Assembly (NCBI GenBank): GCA_010094045.1
Contig: ML986735.1
Coordinates: forward strand, 50,667-114,666
DNA: 64,000 nucleotides
Direction of reading: 5' to 3'
From: Lojkania enalia
Taxonomy: Eukaryota > Ascomycota > Dothideomycetes > Pleosporales
Of this stretch, positions 47,601 to 61,074 are shown piece by piece. The notes beneath the pieces were generated by a model that saw only the letters and a program-made list of their open reading frames with translations, made no database searches and was not told where the DNA came from. A program made the position numbers and the translations under genes. Within the stretch, counting starts at the first letter, position 1, and each line of letters begins with the position of its first letter.

Positions 47601-49109
47601 GAGTTTACTAATCGACTTAAGTTTAGAGCTGCTGTTATAGCTGGTCCTAATAGTTAATATCTATTATCCTATCTTTTTATTATATTTAGTACTAGCGCTA
47701 AAACTATTATAGAGCCTATAAAGCCTACTAATACTACTAGTCGCTTCTCGGTATTATAGAGCACCTTTAACCTAGAAGATCTTAATATCCTAAACTCCTA
47801 GAATCTCTACTTAATATCTTAATTTAGCTACTAGCCTAATAGATATAGTATTAAGTTAATATATAGATACTACTTAAATTTATAACTATCTCTATAGAGG
47901 TAGACTATTTATCTTAATTACTAAGGTTTTTAGCTGCTATTAGTCTACTACAACTACTGTAGTTGTTATAGTATAATATTAAGCGTTGTAAACGTCTCTA
48001 GTCTTAATATAACCGGTCTAGTACAACGATAGTATAACGTATACTATACTACTAGGTCTAAGATGCTTATATATAGCCTATTATCTACTTCAGACTTAAT
48101 AAGTAGTAATAGCTTATTTACTACCTAGCTATCGTCTAAGCTTTTAACTATAAGAATAAAGTTCTACTAAGCTTAATTCCTCTATACTTCTAATATACTT
48201 ATTAGACTTATAACGCGCGTTGTTTTAAGCTAATCCTTAAACTAAGTATCTAGGTTCCTCTTTCTTAGTTGTATCTTAAGCGTCTGGTATTAAGCCTGCA
48301 GCTGTATACTACACTTAGCTTTACTTAGGTAGAGATACTTTTTAAGAGTCTATAGTTAATTATATATAGTCTTACAGTCTGTAATTAGATAGATATATTA
48401 AGCTACTATTATCCTCGATATCTCCTACGTGAATTCCCTAAGAGCCTTTTCTTTCTACAACTACTACGCCTTACTATAGCTATATATCCTATACTAGGCT
48501 TTATATCTTACTAATTCTTGATCAGTCAGATCTATAATATCTACTTTAGTATCTACTACCTTAGTATTACTATCTGTCCTATAGAAATCTCCGAACTACT
48601 TCTTAATCAGCTTCTTAACGTCTAGTCGAAGAACTAGCTTCTTACTAAAGTCTAGGTCTACGTATTTCTAGAGCTGGTTCTAGTCCGTGCTGTCCTTCTA
48701 TAGAAACAGCTACTACGTCTAGTACTCTAACTTATTAAGAATAACCGTAGCCTTAGTAATAAGTAGGTCTAATTCTATTATCTTTTTAATATACTATATC
48801 GCGTTAATCTGTTAAAGTCTCTACTATAACTAGTTCTAAGCTCTCTAGCTTTCTAGCTAGCCTAGTAACGTTAAGGTGATTAAGGTTTTAATAAATAAGA
48901 TATAATTAACTAAGCCTATATTAATTAGCTCTAGTCTATCTATATAGAATATAGTAGTAGTTAAAAGGCTTCTAAGCTTATAACTATTAGAGCTAGCTAG
49001 CTCTAATAAGGATTAGAAAACTACGTCTATTAACTAGAAATGCGAGATATACTATATATATATCCCTAGACCTGCTAAGAGGCTAACTATAAATAGCTTA
49101 GCTATAATA
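44662..49109 (-). mobile_element. Older Copia element, main part (pol, gag, 5' LTR)
   Basis: Minus-strand copy of the same Copia family, collinear with 43865 down to 39412 of the younger one. Order from low to high coordinate is RT, integrase, protease and gag, then the 125-bp LTR 48985-49109 followed by ATATA. That repeats the ATATA before 38605, so the insertion into Gypsy-2 copy a is proven. Adding both pieces and removing the nested copy gives exactly 5,250 bp. Confidence 0.93.
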
Positions 49110-50854
49110 ATATAAGTTACTAGAATTAAAATATTTTTACAATTTAATTTATCTATTATAATAATAGGATTAATAGAATATTTTTAATCTTAATTCTAAT
49201 AGGGCTTAGATCTATATAGAATCTAATATAGAGATATTCTAATAGTTATATTTACTTAAATCTAGAATAGAGAGTTTTCCTAGATATTTCTATTTTCTAC
49301 CCGAGAACTATCTAGATAATACTTATTTACGTCTAGAAACTCTTCTTCTTTAATCTTCTCTTATTTAACCTCTATTTTTTATACTCTAAAGACTATATAT
49401 TTATTTATAAAGTATTCTAATTTACTATAGTTATAGTAATTATTTAGAGTTATATATCTTTTAAGTACGGGAGTTTTACTAGATTATTAAAGAGCGATTA
49501 TAGTAGAATAAGGTATTAATACTAAGGTAGATTAGGGTAGTATTAGACTGTAGGTTACCTTAGATAAACTCTTAGAAATCTTCTAATACTAATCTAAATT
49601 TATTTTAGCTATAATTTATAGGCTAATAGTTTATTCTAAAAGGTTAGAAATATTTCTCCTTTCTATATTATAGGCTGTTAAGTAGACAACTATAGTATTA
49701 AAGGAGCTTTTCTATATAAGCTTAAAGCTAAAGTTTAGTATCTTTAGGCTGGGGAGAATCTTATCCTATAGGTAGAAGAACTACTTAGATTAGGATACGG
49801 ATCCTCTAATAGCTATACTAATAAAGCGAGCTTTAAAAGTTAAGAATACTTCTCCCTTATTTATCTTTAGAACCTAAAACGCCTATTATACCTCTATCTC
49901 TTTATTATCTATAATAAAATATAATTGTAGAAGTAAAATTATTTCTTTAGTATTTTTAAACTAATATTAGTCTAATTTAGCTAGATATTTTAGCTTTAGA
50001 TATCCTTTTATAGTACTAGAAGTATATTCTTATACTAACGCTATATATATATACTCTATTAGATAGTAATCTATATTAATTTTAAGTTAGTCTAAAATTA
50101 AAACTTACTATTATTTAAATATAAGTTTACTACTATTTATAAAACTTTCGATCTTAGGCGTACGTTTAGTAAAGTAGGCTTAAGGGGGTTTAGGGGTAGC
50201 TAAGAAATTTCTTACTAGAGAAGTTGTAAAAGTTTTTTAATATATTATTAGTTCTAATTTAGTAGTTTATAGAGGTTAATTAGGACTAATAGTTCTCTAT
50301 TATATTAAGTATATAATCTTCTCTTATAAAATTGCGATTTATTTCTTAAGGGTTAGTTTACTCTAATTTCCCTCTAAATTAGATAGGTTCTTTATTATAG
50401 GCCCTATAGAGAGGGGTCTACCTGTTGTAGAGCCCCCTATAAGAGGTAATAGTTGTTTTATACGTATAGATAGAAGCTTACTCTTATTATAACTTACGCG
50501 TATATTAGTTCTAATATAAGAATTAGAAGGTAAATTATAGTTAGATATTAGTAGTTACCTCTAATTCTAATAGGTTATTAGTAGTCTCTAAATTTCTACC
50601 TAGGTGTACTTTACGCAGCTTTTCTAAAGGTAATTCTAATTGTAGAGGATAAGAAGTTCTAAACCTAAAAGCTTTAATTAATAGAAGATTTCTAAGATTC
50701 TATTTAGGTAACTAAATAATTTAATATAATAGTATATAAGTATTATAACCTAAACTAAATCAGGTATATCTTAAACTTAAATATAGTTAAATAAACAATC
50801 GATACGATATTATTAAAGAGGCTATTACTAGTAGTATTAAGTTCTTCTATATAA
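49110..50854 (-). mobile_element. Gypsy-2 copy a, gag part
   Basis: The minus strand matches the gag region at 61354-62970 in the second Gypsy-2 copy through about 49255. Beyond that point towards 49110 the sequence no longer matches. It would join directly to the integrase tail at 38604 once Copia is removed. Protease, RT and RNase H are therefore missing from this copy, by deletion or by mixing with a related element. No frame is open. Confidence 0.75.
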
Positions 50855-51133
50855 TATAATAGTATAGGTAAGATAATAGATCTAAATACGGTATAAATCT
50901 ACTTAGAGGTATATAGAAGTATATAGGGGTTTAGGGACCTAGGAATTCTATTAATATCTATAGGCCTTATACGAAAGAATATAGAAGAACTACTAAACTA
51001 CTTATAAGGGAGTATACAACTATATATAGAAGGGAAAAGGGGCGGAGCTAGGGATAAGATAAAATAAGCGAAAAGCTTTAAGATAAGATTATATATAAAG
51101 CTTTTCGTAGAACAATTTCTTCGTATTATTATA
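50855..51133 (-). repeat. 5' LTR of Gypsy-2 copy a (279 bp)
   Basis: Same family as 27091-27369, with its own RIP changes. It is followed on the right by GCTAG and pogo sequence, so the insertion target was a second copy of the B-type pogo element. The matching GCTAG on the other side is not in the window. Confidence 0.9.
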
Positions 51134-51697
51134 GCTAGTAACTACTACTTCTATTAATATTACGCCTATTATAAAGTTTAATTTATTAAAGTTGTATATA
51201 TTTTTATCGACGATACTATACTTAGCTTTTATATTCTATATAAGGTAGAACTAGCCTCCTATATCTTTAAGATCCTTATATTTAGTTTTTAAATAGTTGT
51301 ACTTTTAATTAAATTTAACCTTAAGCTTAGACGTACATTTAATAAAGTTCTCTACCTAGTTCTTTCTAACCTAGCTAGTAGAGCATATAGCTAGTAGTAA
51401 ATTAGCTATATTTTAAATAGTAGTAAGCTGCGGCGAAAATCCTCTTATATCTAGATCTAGTATATATTAAACAATTACCTACTCCTCAGTCTTATTAAAC
51501 TTTATTAAATTAGGCTAGTAATTGTATTATAGAGCTGTTCCTTACCTTTATATACTAAGTATACTTTAGAAGATATTAAAGATTAATATAATACAACGTA
51601 TAGTTAGTATTATATCTTATTAAAGAGTTTAGAGTATAAGTTATATTCTAGCTTCTTTCTAAATTAATTCTACAGTTATTAGTTATAGTATAATACT
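51134..51697 (-). mobile_element. Pogo/Fot1-like element B', N-terminal half
   Basis: Minus-strand B-type transposase N-terminus, including VIVQYILDLDIRGFSP and KVKFNQKYNYLK. It is uninterrupted at the place where Gypsy-1 copy 1 sits in element B (GCGGCGAAAATCC near 51430), so it serves as the empty site. The 5' end of B' continues at 58576-58659 beyond Gypsy-1 copy 2. Its C-terminal half is missing left of Gypsy-2 copy a. Confidence 0.85.
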
Positions 51698-54600
51698 TAT
51701 AACAGCCTCCGATTAGCTAGGTGTAGAGTAGGGTAATAACTAAGAGTAATTACGTATTATAAGATATATTATTCTTATAAGCTTATAATAGAAGTACATA
51801 AGTAGAGTGTGCGAAGGATATTTAAGTTAATTATAAGGAGCTATAAAGATTAGAGTCGTAAGGTTATTAAATACAATTTAATTCTCTTATTATTTTCTCT
51901 TACTTAGTTACTTAGTTAACTGAGCTACTAAGTGTACTTAGTTACTTAGTTAACTAAGCTACTAAACACGTTATATACCTTATATTAGCCTTATTCTTCT
52001 AGCTATATAGAGTTCTAAATCTTAATCGGGTCTAGTATAGGGTTTACTATAGAGATATCTATAATACTACCTTCCTCCTCTAAGCTTTCGGCCCGAGAGT
52101 TTTCCTATTCTAAGCTAGTATATAGTAGGGTTAGTACGCTGTTTCCGCTGAGGCTATATATATTCCTAATACCTCCCCTTTATTACTTAACCCTAAATAG
52201 ATACTATTATACTAATCGTATAGACCGTTTAGGCGAAACGATTATACCTTATTCCCGGTATTTCTATAAGGGGTTAACTTATAAGGTAGATAAGAAGAAG
52301 ATACTTAAAAAGTTATATTATTTAGAGTACCTTTATACTAGTATACGTTTGTTATATAATATAGATTATAATACCTGGATTACTTGTATATTATAGTCCT
52401 ATAATACTAGTTCGTTCCTAATTCTTCTTAATAGTAAAGCGGGATGCTGAAGTTGCGAAACTAGAAGAGGAGATTCGCCTAGCCTAGAAAGAGTTAGAAT
52501 AACTTCTTAATAAGGTGGCGGCGGCTTATATAAAAATCCAGCGTCTTTAGAAAATTCGCAAATAAGTAAAGTATAGGTAGGTAGAGGGTTATAAACGTAC
52601 GTAGGAGCAGCTTAAAGAAGAGGAAGAAGCGGATTGCGAGGCGGGTCTTCTTTCTAAGGTAGAGTTGCCTCCCGCAACGCAGCTAATATTATTTAATTCT
52701 ACTACTCTATCTCTAAGTTTTCTTCGTAAATTCGGGTTCTATAATATACCTGTAATACCGCAGGGCTGAGGTTTTCTTCTAGTTTCTAGATATTACTCTA
52801 TAAGTTCCTATATTTGTCTATTTTTAACTATTTAATTAGATAGTATTATTTGCTATTCTATATTCTATATTTTAATATCTCCTCGACTTTCTATTTCTAA
52901 TTTTCTCCGTATACGTCTATATTATATACTACTAGTTCAGCATTTTAGGGTGCCTTTTCTATAAATACGATATAGAAGGTTAGGTGGATTTTTATAGTCG
53001 TAGGTAGTTTAAGTTAATAGTTTACGGGTAACGTTTATTCTTCTATCTTATATAGTCTAATTTTAATATAGTCTAGTTTACTGCTTAGTTATTTACTTTA
53101 AATATTTCGTTTTAGTAGTTAAACTTTTTCTCCCTTCTTAAAGTAAGGTAGTTGTTTATATTTCTTATCATAGTATTTCTTTATAGTATATTATAGGAAT
53201 TAGAGGTCTTTCTTTAGTAAGTCTTATATTTATTGGATAATCTCGACTTATTCCTATACTTATAGTACCTATAATACTATTTTAATTAGAGTGTTATAGG
53301 TTTTTAGTTTATATCTATAGTTTACTATAAATAGTAATACTCTAGTTATATTATATATAGTACTATTATACACGAGTTGTACTATTAGTAGTAGTACTAC
53401 CCAATTATTTTATTAGTAATTAAAGTAGTATCTTAGGTATTATTCTACTATTTAATTTATTTGCTCTATCTACCTATCCGTTTATAGATAAAATGCCGTA
53501 GATAGTTTATATTTAATTTCTAGTAAGTTTATAATTATCTACTAAAACTTTAAAGTAAATTTAATATCTTAGTTTATAATTATCTTCTAGAGTACTCTAT
53601 ACTGTACTATAATCTATCTTAGGAAGATGTTTACAACTTATTCTACTAATAATACTTTATTATAGGGAATAAAGTAAGTATACTTTATAAGTCTATCTAC
53701 AATTATTATAATAGAGTTATATACTTCTTTCTTAGGGTAGTTTTTTAACTTTAGTAGTTTAACAATAAAGTTTATAGTAATTTCTGTCTATAGTCTAGTA
53801 GGTGTTTTTAGGTTTTATAATAGTCCGTAGGGTATATATCTATTAGGTTTATTTTGTTAGTAGTCTATATATTTTTATAATGTATTCTTTACCTATTCCC
53901 TTACTTTAGGAAAGTAGAATCTTCTAAGGATTCGTTCTAGTATTTTTTCTATTCCTTAGTATCTATAGGTAGGGGTTTTATAGAATTGCCTAATAAATTC
54001 TTTTCTAACTTTAACTAGTATATAGATTCGATTATAGACGTATAGTAGTTTATCTATCTATTCTAGTTTTTATTCTTAGAGTTCTTCGGGTATCCCGTCT
54101 ATTACTAATCTAATTAGTATTATCTAGCTTACTTCTTTAGTAATAGTCGTTACTACGAGTTATAGGTAATTATATACTATACTTCCGTCTTATTATCTTT
54201 TTAGTAGTATAGCTGTAGTTCCTTTCTCTTACTTATATCCCGGTAGTCTACTTAGTGTATCTACTCTTCGGTTCTATTTTCCGCTAATATAGATGATCTT
54301 AAAATCGAATATAACTAGTTCTTATAACTATCTAACTTGTCTAGGGGTAAGAGTTTTAGTAGTAAGAAAGGTAGTAAAGTTCTTATAATTATAATAGACT
54401 TTAGTTTACTATTTCGCTTCTTACAGGTACACACGCTATTCTTTAAAGTATACTATAATAGCTAGGAGTTCTTAGTTATATATATTATAATTTATCTCTA
54501 CTAGTATAAGTTTTTGTAAATAGTATACTACTAGGTGTTATTTTCTATTATAAATTTGTATAAGGATTCTAGCTATTCTTATTCCTAATACGTTAGTTTC

Positions 54601-57600
54601 TATAAAAGCTTTCTTTTCTAGGTCGTAGAGTTTTAGTACTGGTTCTTACTAAAATTGTTTCTTAACTTCTTAGAAGGCTTTTTCTTATTTGTTTCCCTAT
54701 ATAAAGGTAACGTCTTTCTTTAATAGTTAAGTTAGGGGTATAGTTATATCGCTCTAATTATTAATAAAGGTTTAATAGAAGTTATAAAATCCTATAAAGG
54801 ATTAGATATCTTTAATTAACTTTAGGGTTAGCTAGTTTTAAATTACTACTAATTTATTTAGGTCTATTTATAATTATCCTAGTTTAATAATAAATCCTAA
54901 GTAGTCTATTCTTATAGTATAGAATTCGCACTTCCTTACTTTAAGGTATAGTTTTACTACTTATAATACGCGTAGTACTTGTTCGATATATTTCTTATAT
55001 TCCTATTTTATTTTTAAATATATAAGAATATTATCTAAATATACTATATAGAATTATTTAAGGTAGGGTCTTAGTACCTTATTAATTTATTTTTAGAAGG
55101 TAGCTGGTACGTTAGTAAGTCTAAATAGTATAACTAGGTATTTAAAGAATCTCTTTTTTATTCTAAATACTATTTTCTATTTATCTTCTTCTTTAATACG
55201 GATTTAATAGTATATATTCTAGATATCTAATTTTATAAAGATAGTAGCTTCTCTTAATTAGTTTCTTAAGTTATAAATAAGTGGTAAAGAATATCAATCT
55301 TTAATTATAATATTATTAAGGGTGCGATAATCGATGTATATTTATAGGTCGGTTGTTCCTTTCTTATCTACAAAGAGTATAGGGTGTGCTACTAGTAAGT
55401 TTAATTCTCTAATTATTCCTTTCTTTAGGTATTCGTCTATATATTGTTCTAGAACCTCTATTTCCCTTAGTATTAGGCTGTATATTAGTCTGTATTTAAG
55501 TTCTTTTTCTAGTTATAGTTTAATTTTATAATTGTATTCTCTATATTTAGGTAGGTATCGTAGTAGTTCTTAAAGTTATTTTATCAAATATTAGTATTCT
55601 TTAGATATACTATATAATACGTTTTCTGTTGGGAATAATTCTTTTACTACTTCTTTTACTATTACAGCAAGTTATTTCTTAATTAGTTAACTAGAGTTTT
55701 TAAGGATAATTCGTCCCGTTTACTAATTTATCTAAGAGTTTTCTTTTCTTAACTATAGGATTCCTAGGATAATATTATAGTTGGTAATCTCTATAATTTA
55801 GAATATTTGTCCTTATTAGGTTGTTCCTAGAATTTTAAACTCTTCTAGTTCTATAGTATATATAACCTTCTTCTAGAAATCTTTCCCTTCTATAGTTTAA
55901 ATTATATAAGGTCGTTCTAGTTGTATTATAGATATTCCTTTTCTAGTAATATAGTTGCTAGCTATAAAATTCTTTATTACTCTACTATTAATAAGTATAT
56001 ATATTTTATAGCTATAGTACCGTCCGGGTATCGTAAAGTAGTATTCTCCTATATTCTTATATAGCTAAGTTATCTTAGGCTAGTAGGCTATTACTTCTTT
56101 TATAGATATATATTTCGGGTATTTCTATTCTAGGTATTTATACTATAGCCTTCCCCTAACGTATACTTTAGATAGTAGAAGTCTAGATTCGAATACTATA
56201 TAGTTTTAGGTTTATTTAGTAACTTCCTATTCTATTATAGCTTCTTATTTTATAGGACTTCCTAGTACTTTATCTTTATTTAGTTGTCTTAGCTATACAC
56301 CTGTATTTTCCTTTCTTCCTTAGTAGGCCTTATACTATTATTTAATACACGATATCCATACTATCTTAAAATATACTAGATAGTATTAGTTTATATAGGG
56401 GTTATCGTCTTCTCTAATCTAGTAATCCTATTCTTATTTATATTATAACGCTTTTAGTATCTAGTATTTTACTGGTACTTCGCTTCGTAAGAAGGCTACT
56501 ACTTTCCGTACTATATACACAGCCTTATCCTAATCTATTATATTAAGGTGCCCTTCTACTACTTTCGTAGTTTCTATCTATTTTTAGAAGTATAAGAAGC
56601 GGATTTTCCTAGAGTAGGTATTTTACTATTCTTTATAAACGTTAATAATATCTTATTCTAGTCTATTTTTATTATAAAACTTTATAGGTAGTTCCTCTTA
56701 TAGAGTAATTATAAGAGCCGGGTTCTCTATTTATACTCGATTATTCCTTATTAGTATATAAAACATACTCTAGATACTGGTTTAGGTGTTAATACTCTAA
56801 TAGTAGTTTCTTCTATTTATAATAGAGTATTTATTTCTTTATCCTTATCTAATATTTCTTAAACTTCTTCTAGCTATCTTTTTATATATTTCTACGTTGC
56901 TGTAAGTTGCGTTTTCTTCTAAAGCTAATATCCTATAGCTTCTTTAAGTTGTTGGTGTATTTAACACTTGTCTTCGTTATAGAAGGACTAATATAAGGTT
57001 CTGTGTTCTATAGTTGCGGCTAGTTTTTCTTTACCTGCTTCTTACGGTTTATCTTCTATAGGCTAGTTTCTTCTTTCCTTCTTTTTACTTCGACATTCCT
57101 TTACTATATATCTTAATTTCTGATAGTTATAGTACTTAATATCTTTCTTTTAAGTCTTCTTTTCCTGAGTCGCCTATAACTTAGGCTTCTTTTCTCTAAT
57201 AGTATTTAGATCTATAGGTCCGCCTGTATTAGTAGCTTTTACTAAGAAGTATACCCTTTAGTAGTATACTTATCTTTCTTCGTTTTTAAACTAGTATAGT
57301 TCGTTATCGATCCTTTTTACTAGTTAGAAGTATAATGCTAGATCCTGTAGTTACTTTATATATATTATTATTCTTCTTATTTCTATTTTTAATCCTCTAT
57401 AGAACTTTACTATTATACTATAGTTGTCTTAAGCAACTTTATTCGAGAGCTGTTAAAAGCTTAATATATATAAGGTAATAGATCCTAGTTAGACTAGATT
57501 GTAGAGTTTATCTTCTACTACTTATACTTCGTCGATATCTCCGAATACTAGTTTAAGTTTCTATTAGAAGTATACTAGACTTGTAAATATTACCTTAGTT

Positions 57601-58570
57601 TTACTCTTCTAGTATTCTTCTGTGTGGTTCTTAAAATCTATTAGAAAGGACTAGAACCAGTTAAGTAGTTTACCTGTTAAGTATACTTCTATAAATAGTA
57701 CTTTCTCGTTCTTATATTAAATAATATTGAGGTTAGTATTAATATAGATTCTTACTACTACTAGGAATCTTTTAAGTTTAGACCTAGTTCTATTAAACTT
57801 ATTAAATAGTACTAGTTTAATTCGTTGTTAGTAATATATTATTAGTAGTACTCTTTCGACTTACTTAAATTTTTAGATAATTCTTATAAGTCCTATCTCT
57901 TATTTACTATTAACTATTCCTTATATTCCTTTAAGACTTTCGAGAAGGCTATTCTAAGTCTTCTTTAGGCTTCTTATCTATTTATCTACTAGGACTAGTT
58001 ATTCCTATTATTATACTAATTCGTTCTACATTTTTATAAATATGGTTATTATACTTACCTCTAAAGAGGTAGCTTTACTAGCTAATCCTAACATTCTACT
58101 TGCGTGAGTTTCCTACGTTACTTACTAAAGGTATCTCTTTCCTTATAACTAGGGTAGTCTGACTAGTCTTACTTCTTCTAGCCTTATAAGGGTAGTTAAA
58201 GTATAACGGCCTCTAATTAGCTAGGTATAGAATAGAATAATAACTAAAAGTAATTATGTGCTATAAAGTATATTATTCTTATAGACTTATAATAGAAGTG
58301 CGTAAGTAGAGTATACGAAGGATATTTAAGTTAACTATAAGGAGTTACGAAGATCGGAGTTATAAGGTTATTAAATACAATTTAGTTCCCTTATTATTTT
58401 CTCTTACTCAGTTACTTAGTTAACTAAGCTACTAAGTATACTTAGTTACTTAGTTAATTAAGCTACTAAGCGCGTTACGTGCCTTATATTAGCCTTATTC
58501 TTCCAACTATATAAAGTTCTAAATCTCGATCGGGTCTAGTATAGGGTTTACTATAAGAACATCTATAATA
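51698..58570 (-). mobile_element. Gypsy-1 copy 2, full length (6,873 bp)
   Basis: LTRs 51698-52066 and 58202-58570 (369 bp each) are flanked by ATACT at 51693-51697 and 58571-58575. On the minus strand: gag from about 58150 to 56800 with a degenerate zinc knuckle near 57120-57170, protease-like region about 56100-56500, RT about 54900-55900 (YLDN active site near 55020-55045). Integrase is at about 53000-54300 (IIIIVDRLIKY; LSTAFYL-TDRQIEQINQ). Stops throughout. The ORF of 65 codons at 55334-55531 on the plus strand is accidental. Confidence 0.93.
52085..52775 (+). pseudogene. Antisense coiled-coil frame in the 3' part of Gypsy-1 copy 2
   Basis: Better preserved than in copy 1: AEVAKLEEEIRLAQKELEQL, LLNKVAAAYIKIQRL, EQLKEEEEADCEAGLLSKV, PPATQLILFNSTTLSLSFL, and ending NIPVIPQG before TGA. 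Both copies share this frame, with breaks mostly of the RIP type, so it was a coding region of the active element. Confidence 0.62.
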
Positions 58571-58575
58571 ATACT

Positions 58576-58659
58576 ATAAAGTATAATTATTACAATTTTA
58601 GTAGAATTTTAATATTATAATTAGCTCGCTTAGATAATTAACTTGCTTATATAGTATGT
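58576..58659 (-). mobile_element. Element B', 5' terminal repeat
   Basis: Terminal repeat of the B family read on the minus strand (ACATACTATATAAGCAAG...), next to TA at 58660-58661. It continues element B' past Gypsy-1 copy 2. Confidence 0.8.
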
Positions 58660-58729
58660 TATACTAAATATTTTAACCCTTTATATACTACTAATAGGTT
58701 TTTATAAAGCTATTTAATTATATAGTATA
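58660..58729. other. AT-rich spacer, ancient flank
   Basis: About 70 bp between the ends of B' and A. No match elsewhere in the window was noticed. It should be the original right flank of element A. Confidence 0.5.
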
Positions 58730-58864
58730 ATATATTTTATAAACGAGTAACGTGTATAAATAAGTAATATACTCTAATAACTTTATATACTTATTTAAGT
58801 ATATAACTTAACTCTATTATAAGATAGTATATAGATATTAATATAATAAATTAAGTAGTATCTA
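58730..58864 (-). mobile_element. Element A, 3' terminal part (displaced and inverted)
   Basis: The plus strand shows AAACGAGTAACGTGTATAAA, matching the A-type terminal repeat at 24400, next to TA at 58728-58729. It abuts the end of element B exactly as expected for the other side of the B insertion at 26055. It is inverted relative to 24400-26054. Confidence 0.78.
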
Positions 58865-58866
58865 TA

Positions 58867-59207
58867 ACATACTATATAAGCGAGCTAATTACCTAAGTAA
58901 GCTGATTATAATATTAAAACCCTACTAAAATCGCGATAATTATACTTTATAGTATTATACTATAATTAACAACTATAGAATTAATTTAGAAAGAAGCTAG
59001 AATATAGCTTATACTTTAAGCTCTTTAATAAGACGTAATACTAACTATACGTTATATTATATTAATCTATAATATCTTCTAAAGTATACTTAATATATAA
59101 AAGCGAGGAATAGCTCTATAATATAATTACTAGCCTAATTTAATAAAGCTTAGTAAGATTAAAAAGTAGATAATTATTTAGTATATACTAGATCTAAATA
59201 TAAAAGG
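58867..59207 (+). mobile_element. Element B, 5' end and transposase N-terminus (displaced and inverted)
   Basis: B-type terminal repeat after TA (58865-58866), then the start of the transposase. It ends at ATTTC (59208-59212), the reverse complement of the GAAAT that ends the other part of B at 27888. Together the three parts of B sum to about 1.89 kb. Confidence 0.85.
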
Positions 59208-59212
59208 ATTTC

Positions 59213-60983
59213 TATTATAGATACTCTTATAGAGATCCCCGTATTAGATTTAATCGAAATCTAAAACTCTATATAGCTAGAAGAATAAAACTAATATAAG
59301 ATATATAACGTACTTAATAGCTTAGTTAATTAAGTAACTAAGTATACTTAGTCGCTTAGTTAGCTAAGTAACTAAGTAAGAAGAAATAGTAAGGGAACTA
59401 AATTATATTTAACAACCTTATAACTCTAACTCTTATAGCTCTTTATAGTTAACTTAAATATTCTTTATATACTCTACTTATATACTTTTCTTATAAGCTT
59501 ATAAAAATAATCCCCTTACAGCATGTAATTACTCTTAGTTATTACCCTATTCTATACCTAGCTAATTAGAGGCTGTTATACTTTAACTACCCTCGTAAAG
59601 CTAGAAGAAGTAAAACCAGTTAGACTACTCTAGTTATAAGGAAAGAGATACCTTTAATAAGTAATATAGGAAACTTACGCAAGCAGAATGTCGGGATTAA
59701 TTAGTAAGACTACCTTTTTAAAGGTAGGTATAATAATTATATTTATAAGAATATAGAACGAATTAATATAATAATAGAAATAGCTAGTTCTAGTAGATAA
59801 ATAGATAAGAAGCCTAAAAGAGACTTAGAATAGCCTTCTCGAAAGTCTTAAAAAAATATAAGGAATAGTTAATAGTAAGTAAGAAATAGAACTCGTGGGA
59901 ATTATCTAGAAACTTATATAAGTTAAAAGAACGCTACTAATAATATATTATTAGCGACGAATTAAGCTGGTACTATTTAATAAGTTTAATAGAACTAGGT
60001 CTAAACTTAAAAGATTCCTAGTAGTAGTAAGGATTTATATTAACGCTAACCTAGATATTATCTAGTATAAGAATAAGAAAGTACTATTTATAGAAGCCTA
60101 CTTAATAGGTAAACTACTCGACTAGTTCTAGTCCTTCCTAATAGATTTTAAGAACTATGCGGAAGAATACTAGAAAAGCGAAACTAAAGTAATATTTGTA
60201 AGCCTAGTATACTTCTAATAGAAACTCGAACTAGCGTTCGAAGATATTAATAAAGTATAAGTAGTAGAAAATAGACTCTACAACCTAGTTTAACTAGGAT
60301 CTATTACCTTATATATATTAAGTTTTTAACAGCTCTTAAATAAAGTTATATAAGACGATTATAGTATAATAGTAAAGTTCTATAGAGAATTGAAAATAGA
60401 GATAAGAAGGGTAATAATATATATAGAATAACCTCAGGACCTAGTATTATACTTCTAACTAGTAAAAAGAATTAATAATAAATTATACTAGTTTAAAAAT
60501 AAGGAAAGGTAAGTATACTATAAAAGAGCACGCTTTTTAGTAAGAGCTGCTAACACGGGCGGACCTATAGATCTAAATACTACTAGAGAAAAGAAGCCTA
60601 AATTATAGGCGACCTAAGAAAGAAAGATTTAAAAGAAAGATATTAAATGCTATAATTGTTAGAAACTAAGATATATAGTAAAGAAATACCGAAGTAAAAA
60701 GAAAGAGAAGAAAAACCGGCCTATAGAAGATAAACTGCAGGAAGTAGGTAAAGAAAAACTAGCTATAACTATAGAATATAGAACCCTATATTAGTTCTCC
60801 TATAATAAAGACGAGTATTAAATATACTAACAACTTAAAAAAGCTATAGAATATTAGCTTTAGAAGAAAATACAACTTATAGTAATATAAAAACGTATAA
60901 AAAGATAGCTAGAAGAAGTTTAGAAAGAATTAGATAAGAATAAAAAAAATAAATACTCTATTATAAATAGAAAAAGCTACTAC
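59213..60983 (+). mobile_element. Gypsy-1 copy 1, 5' LTR and gag (displaced and inverted)
   Basis: LTR 59213-59580 (368 bp), then gag on the plus strand: KKVLFIEAYLIGKLLDQF, FKNYAEEYQKSETKVIF and a zinc knuckle CYNCQKLRYIVKKY at about 60640-60690. It is collinear with the reverse of 56800-58570. It ends at TA next to the terminal repeat of pogo C, exactly where the pol part at 34167 ends. Confidence 0.9.
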
Positions 60984-60985
60984 TA

Positions 60986-61074
60986 ACGTAATCTACTACT
61001 AAGCGGTTAAAACTACTAAGCGGTTAGTAACCTACCTAATTTTAATTTTAAAGTAGAATATTTCTACAGCTATT
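60986..61074 (+). mobile_element. Pogo C, 3' terminal part (displaced and inverted)
   Basis: C-type terminal repeat (ACTAAGCGGTT twice) after TA at 60984-60985, ending CTATT before the Gypsy-2 LTR. CTATT is the reverse complement of AATAG at 35931-35935. Confidence 0.85.

Noticed and set aside
55334..55531. 65-codon plus-strand frame in the right block
   Set aside because: Antisense to Gypsy-1 RT, low complexity, absent in the other copy; chance opening.
58197..58201. TAAAG before the Gypsy-1 LTR taken as a target duplication
   Set aside because: The same bases follow the LTR at 59580 in the other copy, so they are internal element sequence next to the 5' LTR. The true duplications are ATACT and GAAAT.
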